64,000 nt of DNA from Magnaporthiopsis rhizophila (Eukaryota; Ascomycota; Sordariomycetes; Magnaporthales; Magnaporthaceae), in the NCBI GenBank assembly GCA_003049465.1, contig PYSS01000014.1, forward strand, positions 62,001 through 126,000, written 5' to 3'. The translations under genes were made by a program, and so were the position numbers. The notes beneath the pieces were generated by a model. That model was not told where the DNA came from. It searched no databases and saw only the letters and a program-made list of their open reading frames with translations. Below, piece after piece: positions 1-9,973 of the stretch (positions are counted from its first letter, which is position 1; each line of letters opens with the position of its first letter).

Positions 1-375
1 CTAGCCAGGCCGAGGCGGTCCGAAATGCCGGCCAGTCCGCCAAGGCAAGACGGGTTGTGGTGGCGGCAATGCCCTCGTCTGGCCATCAGGAAACCAATGC
101 CCTGTTTTCGCCGGCATCTGCTCGACACTAACCAGGCCAAGGCAAGGTCTGAAGTGCCGGCCAGTCCGCCAAGGCGAGACGGTGTGGTGGCAGCAAGGCC
201 CTCCTCGCCAGGTCATCAGGAAACCTACCCATAATGCCTCGTGTTTTTCGTCAACATCTACCCGAGGCCGACCGAGCCCGACGCCGACGCCGGCCAAGCC
301 AAGGAAAGAAAGACCTGAAGTGCCGGCTAGTGGGTTAGTGGCCAAGCCAAGGCTTGCGAGACCTGGAGTGCCGGC
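1..375. repeat. degenerate tandem repeat, period about 129 bp
   Basis: A block beginning near base 2 recurs near base 128. The shared core CCGGCCAGTCCGCCAAGGC lies at 28-46 and again at 157-175, which gives a period of 129 bp. The blocks share further words such as CATCAGGAAACC. A shorter third partial copy follows at about 300-375 (GAAGTGCCGGCTAGT, then GAGTGCCGGCAG). Copies differ by substitutions and small indels, so this is an old or decaying minisatellite. It runs off the left edge. It sits just 3' of the minus-strand gene that ends at 378, and no convincing gene is seen in it. Confidence 0.65.
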
Positions 376-377
376 AG

Positions 378-1673
378 TTACTTCGGGAGCTGGATCTTAC
401 CACCGACCACCTGCCTAGCCCTCCAGGTGCACGGCTTCAACCTTAGCTCCTCGGCGCAGAATTTGTCTGCCTTCTCGGTAGAGTCGAATCCGAGCGGGTG
501 AGGCCGCTGCCTCTGCCAGTGCTGCCGCACCTTAGCCCGGAACTGGGCCAGGGAGGCATCCTGTTCGGCAGACGTCTTGTCGAGCGCCTCCTTTTCCAGC
601 GCCCGGAACGTGCACAGCGTCCCCTCCAGCACCGCGGCCAGATCGGCGTCGGCGTCGGCGGCAACGCCCAGCTTCTCCAGCTTGGCGCAGCAGGAGCCCA
701 TCTCATCGTTCATGCGCGTCCACCGCGCCGCTTCCGCAGCCGGGCGCGGCACCGCTGCTTCGTCGACGCGCAGACCGTAGCGCTCAAGCAACCTGGAAGA
801 GGGCGTCGGCGGGGCGGGCGGCGTGTGGCGGCTGCCGGCGGCGGCGGGAAGGCCGGCGAGCACGGTTCGGAGCTGGCGGGCGTCCCTGCGGAACACGGCG
901 ACGCGCTGCTCGGGCGTCGTGACGGCGGCGGCCTTGCCAAAGTCGCCGAGCATGCAGCGCGGCAGGTCGTATTCCCGCGCCATCCCGAAGCCGTACGGGC
1001 ACCGCGGGCTGACGTACTCGCCCACGTCGACGAAGACGTTGCTGGGCGTGATCTCCTTGTGGCGGATCATGATGGTCTGGTGCTGCTGGGCCTGGCCGCT
1101 GCGCATGCTGATGCGCCTCGAGATGTTGTCCAGCGTCGTCAGGAGTGCCGTCAGCACGTCCACGACGAGGATGGCGCCCATGGCGGCAGGCACTTCGACG
1201 CCGCCCCTATCGCACGACGCCAGCAGCGAGGCGAGGCTGCCGCCGCCGCAGAAATCCCACAGCGTCACAGGCACGGGCACGGAGCCGTCGCTGTCGTTGT
1301 TGTTGTTGTTGTTGTTGGCGCCGCCCTTGCTGCGCACGATGTTGGTGCTGCGGTAGAGGTCCAGGAACGGGGTGCCACGGCGTGTGGCCTGGGCGCTGGA
1401 AAAGTGGCGGTCCCACTCCTCCAGGTGCTGCTGCAGCCGGGAGGTGGCCGCGGGGGTAGTCTCGGTCTCGGGCTCGTCCCGGAGGGGCATCTTTAGGACC
1501 AGATCGAGTGGGATGGGGTCGCCATCCTGGATTTCCCGGACACGAAGCGCGATCTGTCCGCTCTCCTGATCTATCCTGTTCATCAATAGGAAGTGAGTCG
1601 CTGGGTTCTCGAACGCGAAAACGACGACGTAGTCGCCGTCTTCGAAGCCGGCTTCGCGCGCGAGTGCGGACAT
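378..1673 (-). CDS. protein kinase-like (probable pseudokinase) protein
   Basis: Single-exon gene of 431 residues from the ATG at 1673. The frame stays open to an ATG at 1946, but that extra stretch looks like leader sequence (TATTTATTT-containing, no domain). The middle of the protein looks like a eukaryotic protein kinase C-lobe: a hydrophobic helix (ILVVDVLTALLTTL), then RHKEITPSNVFVDV where kinases have HRDxxPSNI, then LGDFGKA at the DFG position. The catalytic-loop aspartate is replaced (HKE instead of HRD), while the PSN asparagine and DFG are kept. A poly-Asn run lies before the hinge-like segment, and the C-terminal 150 residues look helical. I see no clear glycine-rich loop. Kinase fold is inferred from these motifs; activity is doubtful. 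Confidence 0.6.
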   Translation of the reverse strand: MSALAREAGFEDGDYVVVFAFENPATHFLLMNRIDQESGQIALRVREIQDGDPIPLDLVLKMPLRDEPETETTPAATSRLQQHLEEWDRHFSSAQATRRGTPFLDLYRSTNIVRSKGGANNNNNNNDSDGSVPVPVTLWDFCGGGSLASLLASCDRGGVEVPAAMGAILVVDVLTALLTTLDNISRRISMRSGQAQQHQTIMIRHKEITPSNVFVDVGEYVSPRCPYGFGMAREYDLPRCMLGDFGKAAAVTTPEQRVAVFRRDARQLRTVLAGLPAAAGSRHTPPAPPTPSSRLLERYGLRVDEAAVPRPAAEAARWTRMNDEMGSCCAKLEKLGVAADADADLAAVLEGTLCTFRALEKEALDKTSAEQDASLAQFRAKVRQHWQRQRPHPLGFDSTEKADKFCAEELRLKPCTWRARQVVGGKIQLPK

Positions 1674-2168
1674 GTTTTCTGGAAATACCTTCGTGTCTGC
1701 AGATATGGTTCTCGTGGGGTTTGTGTCCAAGAGTGGCAGTGCGAGATGATTGCCGTAATACTCTCTCCCCAAGAGTTGGCAGATCCTGATATACTCCGGT
1801 GAGTGGGTGTGAGAAGGTTCGAGAGGTATTTCGCTGAGAGACGGGATCTGGAAATAAATAGTCTGGAGAGTGTGCGAAGAGTAAAGAGACACCGACAAGA
1901 TGCCATCCCTTTGTTCGCCTGGCGGGTGTGCCCGCAGCCGCAACAATGTCGTGTCGAACGCTCCAGTTGCCCTTTGTTAGTAGCCGTGCCTGGGAAGTAT
2001 CTCACGTGTCGACATGAGTGTATTTCCTACTGCTTCTACAAATCGATGAAATATCACATGATACATAGGGAATAAACAGAACTGATGACATGCAGATGCT
2101 CAGGGGTATGATGAACAATGAGAGTGCTTTCAAGAGTGTTTCCAAAAGTGGCCGCGAGCGAAACGTCG

Positions 2169-4151
2169 TCAGCCCACAGACGGGCTTCGCGATAGCGACG
2201 ACCTCGTCATCCTAGGTGCAAGAGCGTGCCCATTACGCTTCTCCTCTTCCTCCACCTTGATTTTGGGCTCCTTGACCGTCTTTTCGGTCGCGACGTGGCC
2301 GTTGGCGCTGGTACCGTTGACTTTAGCGGCAGGAATCTTGGTATCGGTAGGGGCGGACGCAGGCGCGGTGGACAAAGACTCCCATAGCGCCACAAACGGA
2401 TAAGCGGCGGCTGCGACAACAACGAGCAGGTCCATGATGTGGACGAACCACCACAGGTGCTGCCGGCCGAGCGGGCAGGTGGCGTACTCGAACCGCCACT
2501 CCCAGGCTTGCTCGTCGAACCAGGCGCTCAGGAGACCGGCGTTGCCGCCAAAGTCGCCCATCATGCTGCGCACCGTGATCTCGCGCACGCCCGGATGCCC
2601 AGGGCGGCCGACAGGGGCTTCAGCCCAGCGGCGGGACTCCCAGGAGCGGTCGACGTGCGAGTTGCCCTGCGTCTGGTTGATAAAGTGGTACGTGTCGCAG
2701 CCCTCGTGGTCGTGGCCGTTGAGGATGACGCCGCGGCGGCCGCGGCCGTTGGCGGGCGCCATGGTGTCGCCGCTCATGCCTAGGATGCCCTCAAGGAAGC
2801 CCTTGCTGGCGTCGGCCGACAGCATGTTCTGCTCGCGCAGGGAGCCGTCGTGGTCGTGGAACTCGAACAGCGGCGAGTCGACGCAAACGCCCTCGGGCTT
2901 GTGCAGCGGCACGTGGGTCAACACCAAGGTGAAGTGGCCCAGGTACTCGACGGCCGAGGCGGTGTTGATGACGCTGTTGATGAAGGTGTAGGTGGCGTCC
3001 TGCAGCTCCGTCGAGTTGGCGGGCGTGTCGAGGTTCATGCTGTTGAGCACCACGATGCGTAGCTCGGGCGGTAGCCGGTCCGACGACGGGTTGGCGTCGG
3101 CGTCGAAGATGGTGGCGGCCGCGCCCTCGGTCACGGCCGCCTCGAACCGTAGCTCGTAGTTAGCCTTGCCGAACCGGCGCTCGAACCGCGCGATGCGGTC
3201 CTCGTTGATGTCGCCCGCGTAGCCGATGTCGTGGTTGCCGGCCACGTTGATGATGCGCCGCGCCCACACCGCCTCGGACTCGTTGCGCAGCCCGCCGCCG
3301 TGCAGGTAGCCGGCCAGGTCGTACTCGTCGGCCGGGTACAGGGCGAGGTTGTCGGGCACGCGCTCGCCGCCGCGCATCACGCGGTCCCAGAACCGGTCGG
3401 CGCGGCGGTCGAACTCGGCGTCGTCCACCCACTGGCTGCCCAGCAGGTCGCCCAGCACCGTGACGTGCGTCGGCTGCGTCCACCAGTGCACGGTGCGGTA
3501 GATGTGCGCCAGGTAGAAGTCGTTGCCCAGCAGGTCGATTCGCTTGCGCACCGACTCGATGTTGTTGAAGAAGTCGAGGAAGAAGATGTCGATCAGGTCG
3601 TGCACGATCTGCCGGATCCGCCACCGCAGCGAGTAGTGCGTCGTCTGGAACGTGGCGTCGCGCCAGACCTTGCCGATGTGCGGGAACAGCGACGTCGTGA
3701 ACGTGTTGGGGATCGACGAGTCGCCCTCGAGCTGCGGGTCGCCCAGCGCGAGCAGTCGGAACGGCGCGTTTCTCAGCGGCATGTTGGCGGGCAGTATCGG
3801 TCTTTCCGGCGGCGGCGTCGTTGATCCGGCCTGGGCATCTGTGTCGTTGCCGCTAGCGCTTGCATTTGCCGACGGCGGCTGCGGGAGCTGCTGCCTCAAC
3901 CCGGGGTAGTGGAGTTTCGCCGTCTCCCAGAACGCGGCGCTGGCACTCGGGGCGCTGCCATCGGCCTCTAGCGGGAGCGGGAACCCGCAGCCGGAGAAGA
4001 CGGGGAACAGGTAGAGGTAGATGGTCAGGACGACGGATAGCGGAGCGGCGACGAGCAAGACCCTGCGTAGGAGCGCCGAGGGAGAGCGCAGGACCTGGTG
4101 CAAGGCATGGCGGACGAGAGCCGCCGCGGACGGAGGTAGCATTGGGGCCAC
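2169..4151 (-). CDS. TED1: Ted1/Cdc1-type metallophosphoesterase (GPI-anchor remodelling)
   Basis: Single-exon gene of 660 residues. An N-terminal membrane anchor (about 31-52) is followed by a lumenal calcineurin-like phosphoesterase domain. All metal-binding motifs are visible: GDPQLEG (about 137), LGDLLGSQW (about 232), AGNHDIGY (about 306), LTHVPLHKP (about 412) and NGHDHEGC (about 476). A second hydrophobic segment (about 567-590) precedes a Lys/Glu-rich cytosolic tail. Yeast Ted1 removes ethanolamine phosphate from the second mannose of GPI anchors at ER exit, and Cdc1 is its paralogue. This protein fits that family, with Ted1 preferred because of the two-anchor layout. The exact paralogue assignment is inference. 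Confidence 0.8.
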   Translation of the reverse strand: MAPMLPPSAAALVRHALHQVLRSPSALLRRVLLVAAPLSVVLTIYLYLFPVFSGCGFPLPLEADGSAPSASAAFWETAKLHYPGLRQQLPQPPSANASASGNDTDAQAGSTTPPPERPILPANMPLRNAPFRLLALGDPQLEGDSSIPNTFTTSLFPHIGKVWRDATFQTTHYSLRWRIRQIVHDLIDIFFLDFFNNIESVRKRIDLLGNDFYLAHIYRTVHWWTQPTHVTVLGDLLGSQWVDDAEFDRRADRFWDRVMRGGERVPDNLALYPADEYDLAGYLHGGGLRNESEAVWARRIINVAGNHDIGYAGDINEDRIARFERRFGKANYELRFEAAVTEGAAATIFDADANPSSDRLPPELRIVVLNSMNLDTPANSTELQDATYTFINSVINTASAVEYLGHFTLVLTHVPLHKPEGVCVDSPLFEFHDHDGSLREQNMLSADASKGFLEGILGMSGDTMAPANGRGRRGVILNGHDHEGCDTYHFINQTQGNSHVDRSWESRRWAEAPVGRPGHPGVREITVRSMMGDFGGNAGLLSAWFDEQAWEWRFEYATCPLGRQHLWWFVHIMDLLVVVAAAAYPFVALWESLSTAPASAPTDTKIPAAKVNGTSANGHVATEKTVKEPKIKVEEEEKRNGHALAPRMTRSSLSRSPSVG

Positions 4152-4849
4152 GCGGGCACCGGCGCCGTGACGCGGAGCCGGGATCGATGTCGGTGCCGAG
4201 CACTATCCGATATTCGCGCTCGCTCGCGCGTAGAAGCAGCCAGCCGGGAATAGTCCGTCCGGGCCAGCAGGGGCGGACTGGCAAGCGATGGTGCGGTCGA
4301 GAAAGGCGGTTGGTGGTCGTGGTTTGGAGACCGACGGGGAGAGCGAGCCGTCAGCAGGGGAAAAATATCTCCAAGTCGCTATCTGGTCCGTCGCTCCCCC
4401 ATCGGGACCCGCTGCCCACATCCTGTGGCGCCGCCGGCAATGATCGATCCACCCAATTTGATCGCCCCTGAGCGGCAGCGGGAGATCAATTGGCTCCACC
4501 CTCGCGCATTCTGGATCGCGCCAATTTGCCGTGGCATGCCCGTCGAACCACTGATCGCATTCGTCGCTGGGGGTCGAAAGTAGTTGACGTTGGGCGCATG
4601 GGGTAGAGCCATAAGCACAAAGAGAACCGAATGCAGGGAGGAGGACAGGGAGCGACAAGGCGCCAATGCACGATTCGTACCACCGTTTTCAGGTTACGTC
4701 AATCTCACCGCTTGCGTGCCCGGATCAGACGCCTTGTCTGGGTGCGTGCCAACGCCAAGTCAATTCTGGTGTCTGGAAGACTGGAACTGAGGGGAGAAAT
4801 GCAGTCATGCCCTCGTGTACAGATAATTCTACAATGAGAGATCCAAGGA
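4152..4849. other. intergenic, no gene seen
   Basis: This stretch is the promoter side of the TED1-like gene and the 3' side of the next minus-strand gene. Short open frames occur on both strands, but none has a recognisable domain, splice logic or signal peptide. Confidence 0.6.
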
Positions 4850-5854
4850 TCAGAAAACAGCCGCCACAACAGGCGCGGCTGTGCGCTGCAGCTCCAACTC
4901 AGGCAGGTCTGCGTACGGCTCGTCAGCGTCGTCGTGGATACTCTTCCAGCCACGCGCAGGGCCAAAGGCGATCTGCTTGCCGTGCGCCAGCGCCGTGCTG
5001 AGCAGGCCCTGCATCATGTCGCCCGACAGCTTGATGCTGGGGAACGAGTCAAACTCGACCACGTCCAGCGACGGCGTGTCCTTTAGCACACCGTCGAGCA
5101 GATTGCGGCAGAAGGCCTCGTAGAAGCCGTCCGATTGGCGCCACTCGGAGAATACCGGGTGGCCCGGGTCGAACTCGACAAAGACCTTGAGCCGGCGCGC
5201 CGCCACGCAGTCGCGCAGGCCCAACGCCGGGTTGACCACCCAACCGCGCGGCGGCTTGCTCCAGCCGGGGCCGACGCGGAGCTCGAGGGTTGTGATACAC
5301 GCCCGCTGCCGTGGCGCCATGCGCGCCAGGAGCGGCTTCTTGGTCTTGAAGAACTTGCCGCCGTAGTGCGTTGGGAAAAGCCGGAACACGTGCGCGCTGA
5401 AGAAGAAGTGGAACACCTCGTCGTACACGGTCCGGCACGTCCGCAAAATCGTGCCTAGTCTGGTGTGGATGCGCTTGTAGTTGCCCGGCTCCAGGTCGAG
5501 CGCCTTGCCCTCGAGTGTCTCGGCGAAGTAGAATCCGTAAACCTTGAGCCGCAGTTCGGCCGGGAGATCGAGGAAGGGGAACGATTTTTGCGGCAGCTTG
5601 CCCTTCTTGGACTGGTCCAGCTGTCTGTGGGCAGGGTCGTCTTTGATGCTGAGGCCTTCGAGCGAGAGGCCATCGGCACCAATCCGGACGAGATGCTTGC
5701 TGATTTCGTCATCGGAAGGGTACGCAGACGGGTCGGCCGAGCTCGGGTCGGTCGCCGGTGCTGGAGTCGGCGGAGACACTGATGTCGGTAGCGGCGTGGG
5801 CCGGGACGCTGCTGCTTTGGGACGCGCAGTCTTGGCGCGGCCTCGTCCTGCCAT
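4850..5854 (-). CDS. fungal F-box-like (LPAELRLKVY) protein
   Basis: Single-exon gene of 334 residues. The first 40 residues are basic and Pro/Thr/Ser-rich (MAGRGRAK start). A core then opens with FPFLDLPAELRLKVYGFYF (about residue 92), the signature of the F-box-like domain common in ascomycete proteins. The region that follows (LRTCRTVYDEVFHFFFS) is also typical of this family. Its members are numerous and mostly uncharacterised; some may act as SCF ubiquitin-ligase adaptors. No substrate domain such as WD40 or LRR is evident. It is divergently transcribed from TIM50 across a 0.7-kb spacer. Confidence 0.7.
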   Translation of the reverse strand: MAGRGRAKTARPKAAASRPTPLPTSVSPPTPAPATDPSSADPSAYPSDDEISKHLVRIGADGLSLEGLSIKDDPAHRQLDQSKKGKLPQKSFPFLDLPAELRLKVYGFYFAETLEGKALDLEPGNYKRIHTRLGTILRTCRTVYDEVFHFFFSAHVFRLFPTHYGGKFFKTKKPLLARMAPRQRACITTLELRVGPGWSKPPRGWVVNPALGLRDCVAARRLKVFVEFDPGHPVFSEWRQSDGFYEAFCRNLLDGVLKDTPSLDVVEFDSFPSIKLSGDMMQGLLSTALAHGKQIAFGPARGWKSIHDDADEPYADLPELELQRTAAPVVAAVF

Positions 5855-6564
5855 CTTTGCGAGCTCTGCACGAGATGACTCTCCGGACTGCTGCGGAATC
5901 GATATTTGAAGGCGTAGCGGAGGCGGTAGCGAAGGCGGCGCGTTCGGAATTGTTTGCTGGCTATGACGAGGATGCGGATTGCACGAATTGGCGGAGCAAA
6001 GACGAAAGACTCTTGCTAAACGACCTTCAAGCAGGGATGCTCAACTCGAGGCTGGCGAAGACGAGGCACGGCTTTGAGGGTGGTCCCATCGTGTGTTGCT
6101 TCGCGGATCGAGACCACCCTCTAGAAGGCATGCGCAACGGCGGACATGTTGGGGAGACTGGGTTAGTCGCGGAGCGGCGGAGCGAGGGCTGGGGGGTCGA
6201 TACGATGAGGGAGATGCGCGAGGGTGGTATCAAGGAGTAGAATCGGGAAGTGGAAATGGATCAAGGAAGGCAACCGGGCAGTGATGCACCGCAATGTCCG
6301 AATGAATGACGAGGGCCACGTGAGGCGACTTCTGACTAACCGGCACCGCTGTCGGACCCCGCAGCCAATTCGGCCAATGGCCCGTGCGCTAAATTCTGCG
6401 CTTGGATTTCGTCACCAGAAGCTTGGGCCATGCGCCCGCCGCCGAGCCAAAAAAATTCGGCGACAGGGGCCACCATCGACTGACGCTGGAGATAAAATCG
6501 ACCATGGGCTGCTGCCGCTGAGAGGCTCGCATCTGCCAGCTGATATTCATATCCTGCCACTGCA
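5855..6564. other. divergent promoter region
   Basis: The spacer separates the minus-strand F-box-like gene from plus-strand TIM50. It is the presumed shared upstream region of both. I see no clear TATA box or gene in it. Confidence 0.5.
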
Positions 6565-8255
6565 ATGTTTTCAAGGCTGGTCGCACAGTCGGCGCGGTCG
6601 CCGGTGCTTCAGAGCGCAGCGAGACGACAGACCCTTGCGCTGGTGGCAAGACCATGGGCCCGTGGCATGGCAAAAAACAACAGGCCACGCTTCTCCAACC
6701 AGCCCAGCCAGTCCAAGCAGCCCAGTGAGCCCAGTCATTCCAGCCGGTCCAGTCAACCCGAGCAGCCCAGCCGACCCAGGCAGGATCTCCCATCACAGTC
6801 CACAGCGCAGTCCAGAAGCCCAGACGACGTCGCATCCGAAAATGCGACCCCCGCGCCAAAGGAGGGGGAGCCGATCCCGTTTTCGTCCCTCCCCGATATC
6901 ACAAAGGGTCTCCCGTCCACCTTAGAATACGAGACTGCCGGCGCGAGTAAGGCATCGCGCATGGCCCTGGAGGGCGTGGTCGACGCGGACGCAGGCGGGA
7001 GGGGCAAGGGCGAGCCGCCGTCTTCATCCTACGTCTCGTCGTCGGAGCGCAAGAGACAGGCGATGTTCAAGTACTTCTTCTACTCGTTCCTCGCCGGCGC
7101 GGTCGGTGGAGCCATGTACCTGGGCCGCAACTGGGACGACGAGGAGGAGCGGGCCCGGTTCCCGGACGCGCCCGACGGCTGGGGCCCGCTGCTGTGGTGG
7201 AACCGCGTGATGGCGCGGCTGGGCGACACGGTCAGCTACTATCAGGAGCCAGCGTTCGAAAAACTGCTGCCGGACCCGGAACCCATGACGGAGCGGCCCT
7301 ACACGCTGTGCATCAGCCTCGAAGACATGCTGGTCCACAGCGAGTGGACCAGGGAGCACGGCTGGCGCGTCGCCAAGCGGCCCGGTGTCGACTACTTCAT
7401 CCGCTACCTGAGCCAGTACTACGAGCTCGTCCTGTTCACCTCGGTCCCCTACGGCATTGCCGAACCCCTCTGGCGCAAGATGGACCCCTTCCGCTTTGTC
7501 ACCTGGCCGCTCTTCCGTGAGGCGACCAAGTACAAGGACGGCAAGATCGTCAAGGTGCGTAGTCTGTAACCCGGTGACATGACCCTAACACCAAGCGCTA
7601 ACGTCACACCTTCTCGTAGGACCTTTCATACCTCAACCGAGACCTGTCCAAGGTCATCATCATCGACACGGACCCCGACCACGTTAGCGCCCAGCCCGAG
7701 AACGCGATCGTGCTCCCCAAGTGGACCGGCGACCCCAAGGACAAGGATCTCGTGGCGCTCATTCCGTTCCTCGAATACATACACACCATGCAGTACCCGG
7801 ACGTGAGGGTCGTTCTCAAGTCGTTTGAGGGCAAGAAGATTCCCGAGGAGTTTGCCCGACGCGAGGCGCTCGCACGCAAGAAGTTCCAGGAGCGGCTCAA
7901 GGCGGAGAAAAGGCAACATCCGCACAAGGGTCAGGGCCTCTTTGGGGCCGTTGGCGGCGCCTTCGGGCTGAAACCCAGCAAGATGAGCGTTATGCAGCCC
8001 GTCGACGGCGAGGAGAGCATAACAGAGGCGCTGGCCCAGGGCAAGATGCTGCAGGACATTGCGCGCGAAAGAGGTCAGCGCCAGTACGAGCGCCTCGAAA
8101 AGATGGTGCAGGAGAACGGCGAGCAGTGGCTCAAGGAGGAGGCCGAGGCCCAGGAGAAGGCCCAGGCTGAGATGATGGCCAGCATGAAGACGTCGTTTAC
8201 CTCGTGGTTCGGCAATTCGGCACCTGCAGAGAAGAAGGGAGAGAAGCAGGCATAG
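6565..8255 (+). CDS. TIM50: mitochondrial import inner membrane translocase subunit Tim50
   Basis: Two exons, 6565-7554 and 7620-8255, give 541 residues. The intron (7555-7619) has GTGCGT, a GCTAAC branch site and a TAG acceptor; splicing joins KIVK to [12 protein letters not shown], a Tim50 hallmark. The N-terminus is an arginine-rich presequence, followed by a Gln/Pro/Ser-rich stretch. A single inner-membrane segment ([18 protein letters not shown], about 170-187) precedes an FCP1/NIF-type domain: [33 protein letters not shown] and IIIDTDPDH. The first catalytic Asp of the phosphatase family is replaced (SLED), as in fungal Tim50. Tim50 is the presequence receptor of the TIM23 complex. The C-terminal 200 residues are charged and helical. 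Confidence 0.95.
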
Positions 8256-9183
8256 GCAATCTGACAGGCCGACGAGTCAGGTAAGATACAATCTCCTCAC
8301 ACATTTCTGCGCTACTTTATCCTACTATCCTTGACGCATCACAAAATGGGATCATTGACGGCTGGAAGGCAAGCTCCTGGAGGTATAGACCGCGATGCTA
8401 TTTCGGCTCCGGGTGTCGGGCCGTGTAAAATATCTGTATGTACATCTGGTGCTATTAGGAGAAAATAATGAATGTAGGATGCGTGTGCTCACGAAACCGG
8501 AGCAGTCTTTCCCCTCTGCTTGTCCTTTAGTCAAGCATTTAACTGCCGAAGGCGCACAGAGCGGGCAGCGCGCACAGGGCTGGCGTGCTGTGGCACACGC
8601 ATGTGGGCAGCCGAGGATGTATCTCGGTGGGAGGCTTCACCGATCCATTCTCGGAGCGACACCAGAGGTTGACGAGGAGTACGTGGGCAGATGGCACTTG
8701 TGGTCGGCAGGAATCCTGTTCTGACTGTGTGTCCGCGGTGGCACTTTATCCGCAACAGGCACGAGGACGAGCCCTCTTGCCATGTTCCTGCCGCTGTAGC
8801 TGGGGTGAAGCGCAAGACTTCCTTGTCACACAACGCCGCTTCCTCATGATCACGGTGTGCTCGCGTGCGTGTTTGCTCGCGGCCACCGTAGCGAGTGCTA
8901 CGACACTTGGTATTCTGCTTGGCCCGATCCCGTGTCCTGACAGTGCCACACTGCCCGGCGGGGCATCCATTAGTGAAGGCCGCGCTGTATAAACTTGGGC
9001 ATTCGCCTGCACAGGTGTAAGTCTGCTTCCTAGTGTTCTCAGCAAGTGGCTAGGCGAAAGAGAGACCTGCCGCGAGCCGCTCGTTCTCAGCACCCTTATC
9101 CCCCGAGAGCCCCTTTTTCTGAGTCCTTCAGCACTTCCTGATTTACCAGCAGGATCACCAGAGACAACAGCAGAACCACAGCC
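8256..9183. other. TIM50 3' region and upstream region of the next gene
   Basis: Open frames here are short and have no recognisable content. A CAG/CAC-rich leader (about 9130-9183) precedes the start codon of the small secreted gene. Confidence 0.5.
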
Positions 9184-9706
9184 ATGCTGACCCACATCAC
9201 CCTCGCCGCGGCGCTCCTTGCGACCTCCCCTGCCGTCCTCGCCGCCCAGAACCGTCGCGCCAACAACAGCATCCGCCAGGCCCCGCCGGCGGCCACGCTG
9301 ATACCCAGCGTGACGTGCGACTGCCGGACCGTGCTGGCGCCGTTCGTGCCGGAGACGACGCCCGCGACGGTGTGGAAGACGGAGACGGTGCCGCCGGCCA
9401 CGGGCTCCGTCGTCGAATGGACGTCGTGGACCAACGCGCCCGAGCCCGCCCCCGCGACCGCTCCGGCGCAGACTCCGGCGCCGGCAGCGGAGTCCGCGTG
9501 TCCGGATAGCTGCAAATGCGAGGACATTACGGATATTGTCAGGTGAGGGCAACATCTCCCTGCGTAGCGTGATGCGACGGGCCGGCTGGCTGACATGATG
9601 GAATCCCTCCCATGACAGCAAGTTCCAATGCTGGACCAATGCAAACTGCGAGAAGTGCAGGGGCGACGTCCCGCCGCGGAAGAATGTGTACATGCCACGC
9701 ATCTAG
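9184..9706 (+). CDS. small secreted protein with eight cysteines
   Basis: Two exons, 9184-9542 and 9619-9706, give 148 residues. The intron (9543-9618) starts GTGAGG and ends ATGACAG, with a CTGAC branch site. A signal peptide (MLTHITLAAALLATSPAVLAA) is followed by a Cys pair (TCDC), a Pro/Ala/Thr-rich linker, and a C-terminal cluster (ACPDSCKC, then FQCWT and NCEKC after splicing). Eight cysteines in total suggest four disulfides. The last three lie in exon 2, so an unspliced reading misses them. No family is recognised. Small size, signal peptide and Cys content fit an effector-like or cell-surface secreted protein. Confidence 0.7.
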
Positions 9707-9973
9707 TTGGCTGCTGGTGCTGAATTCTGCTTGTGATTTTTGTACGGTCTGTCTCGGAGGAGGGTGTGGATACTGGATAGTGCTTTTAGCTGCTAAGAAA
9801 ATCGCAAACTCTGCAACCCGATAGCATCAGCAAGGAATCGATGCCACATCCCGCTCACTCCCAACAATATAAAGAAGCCGTAACACACAGCTAGATTCCT
9901 GCCACCTCAGTAATCGTTTATGCCCAAGCCAAGCCAAAACTCGCACCCCAGCTCATGAAACGCGCCGTTGGAC

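Noticed and set aside
498..1496. Long plus-strand frame (332 codons) opposite the kinase-like gene
   Set aside because: Arg/Gly/Ala-rich shadow of the minus-strand gene in GC-rich DNA; no domain.
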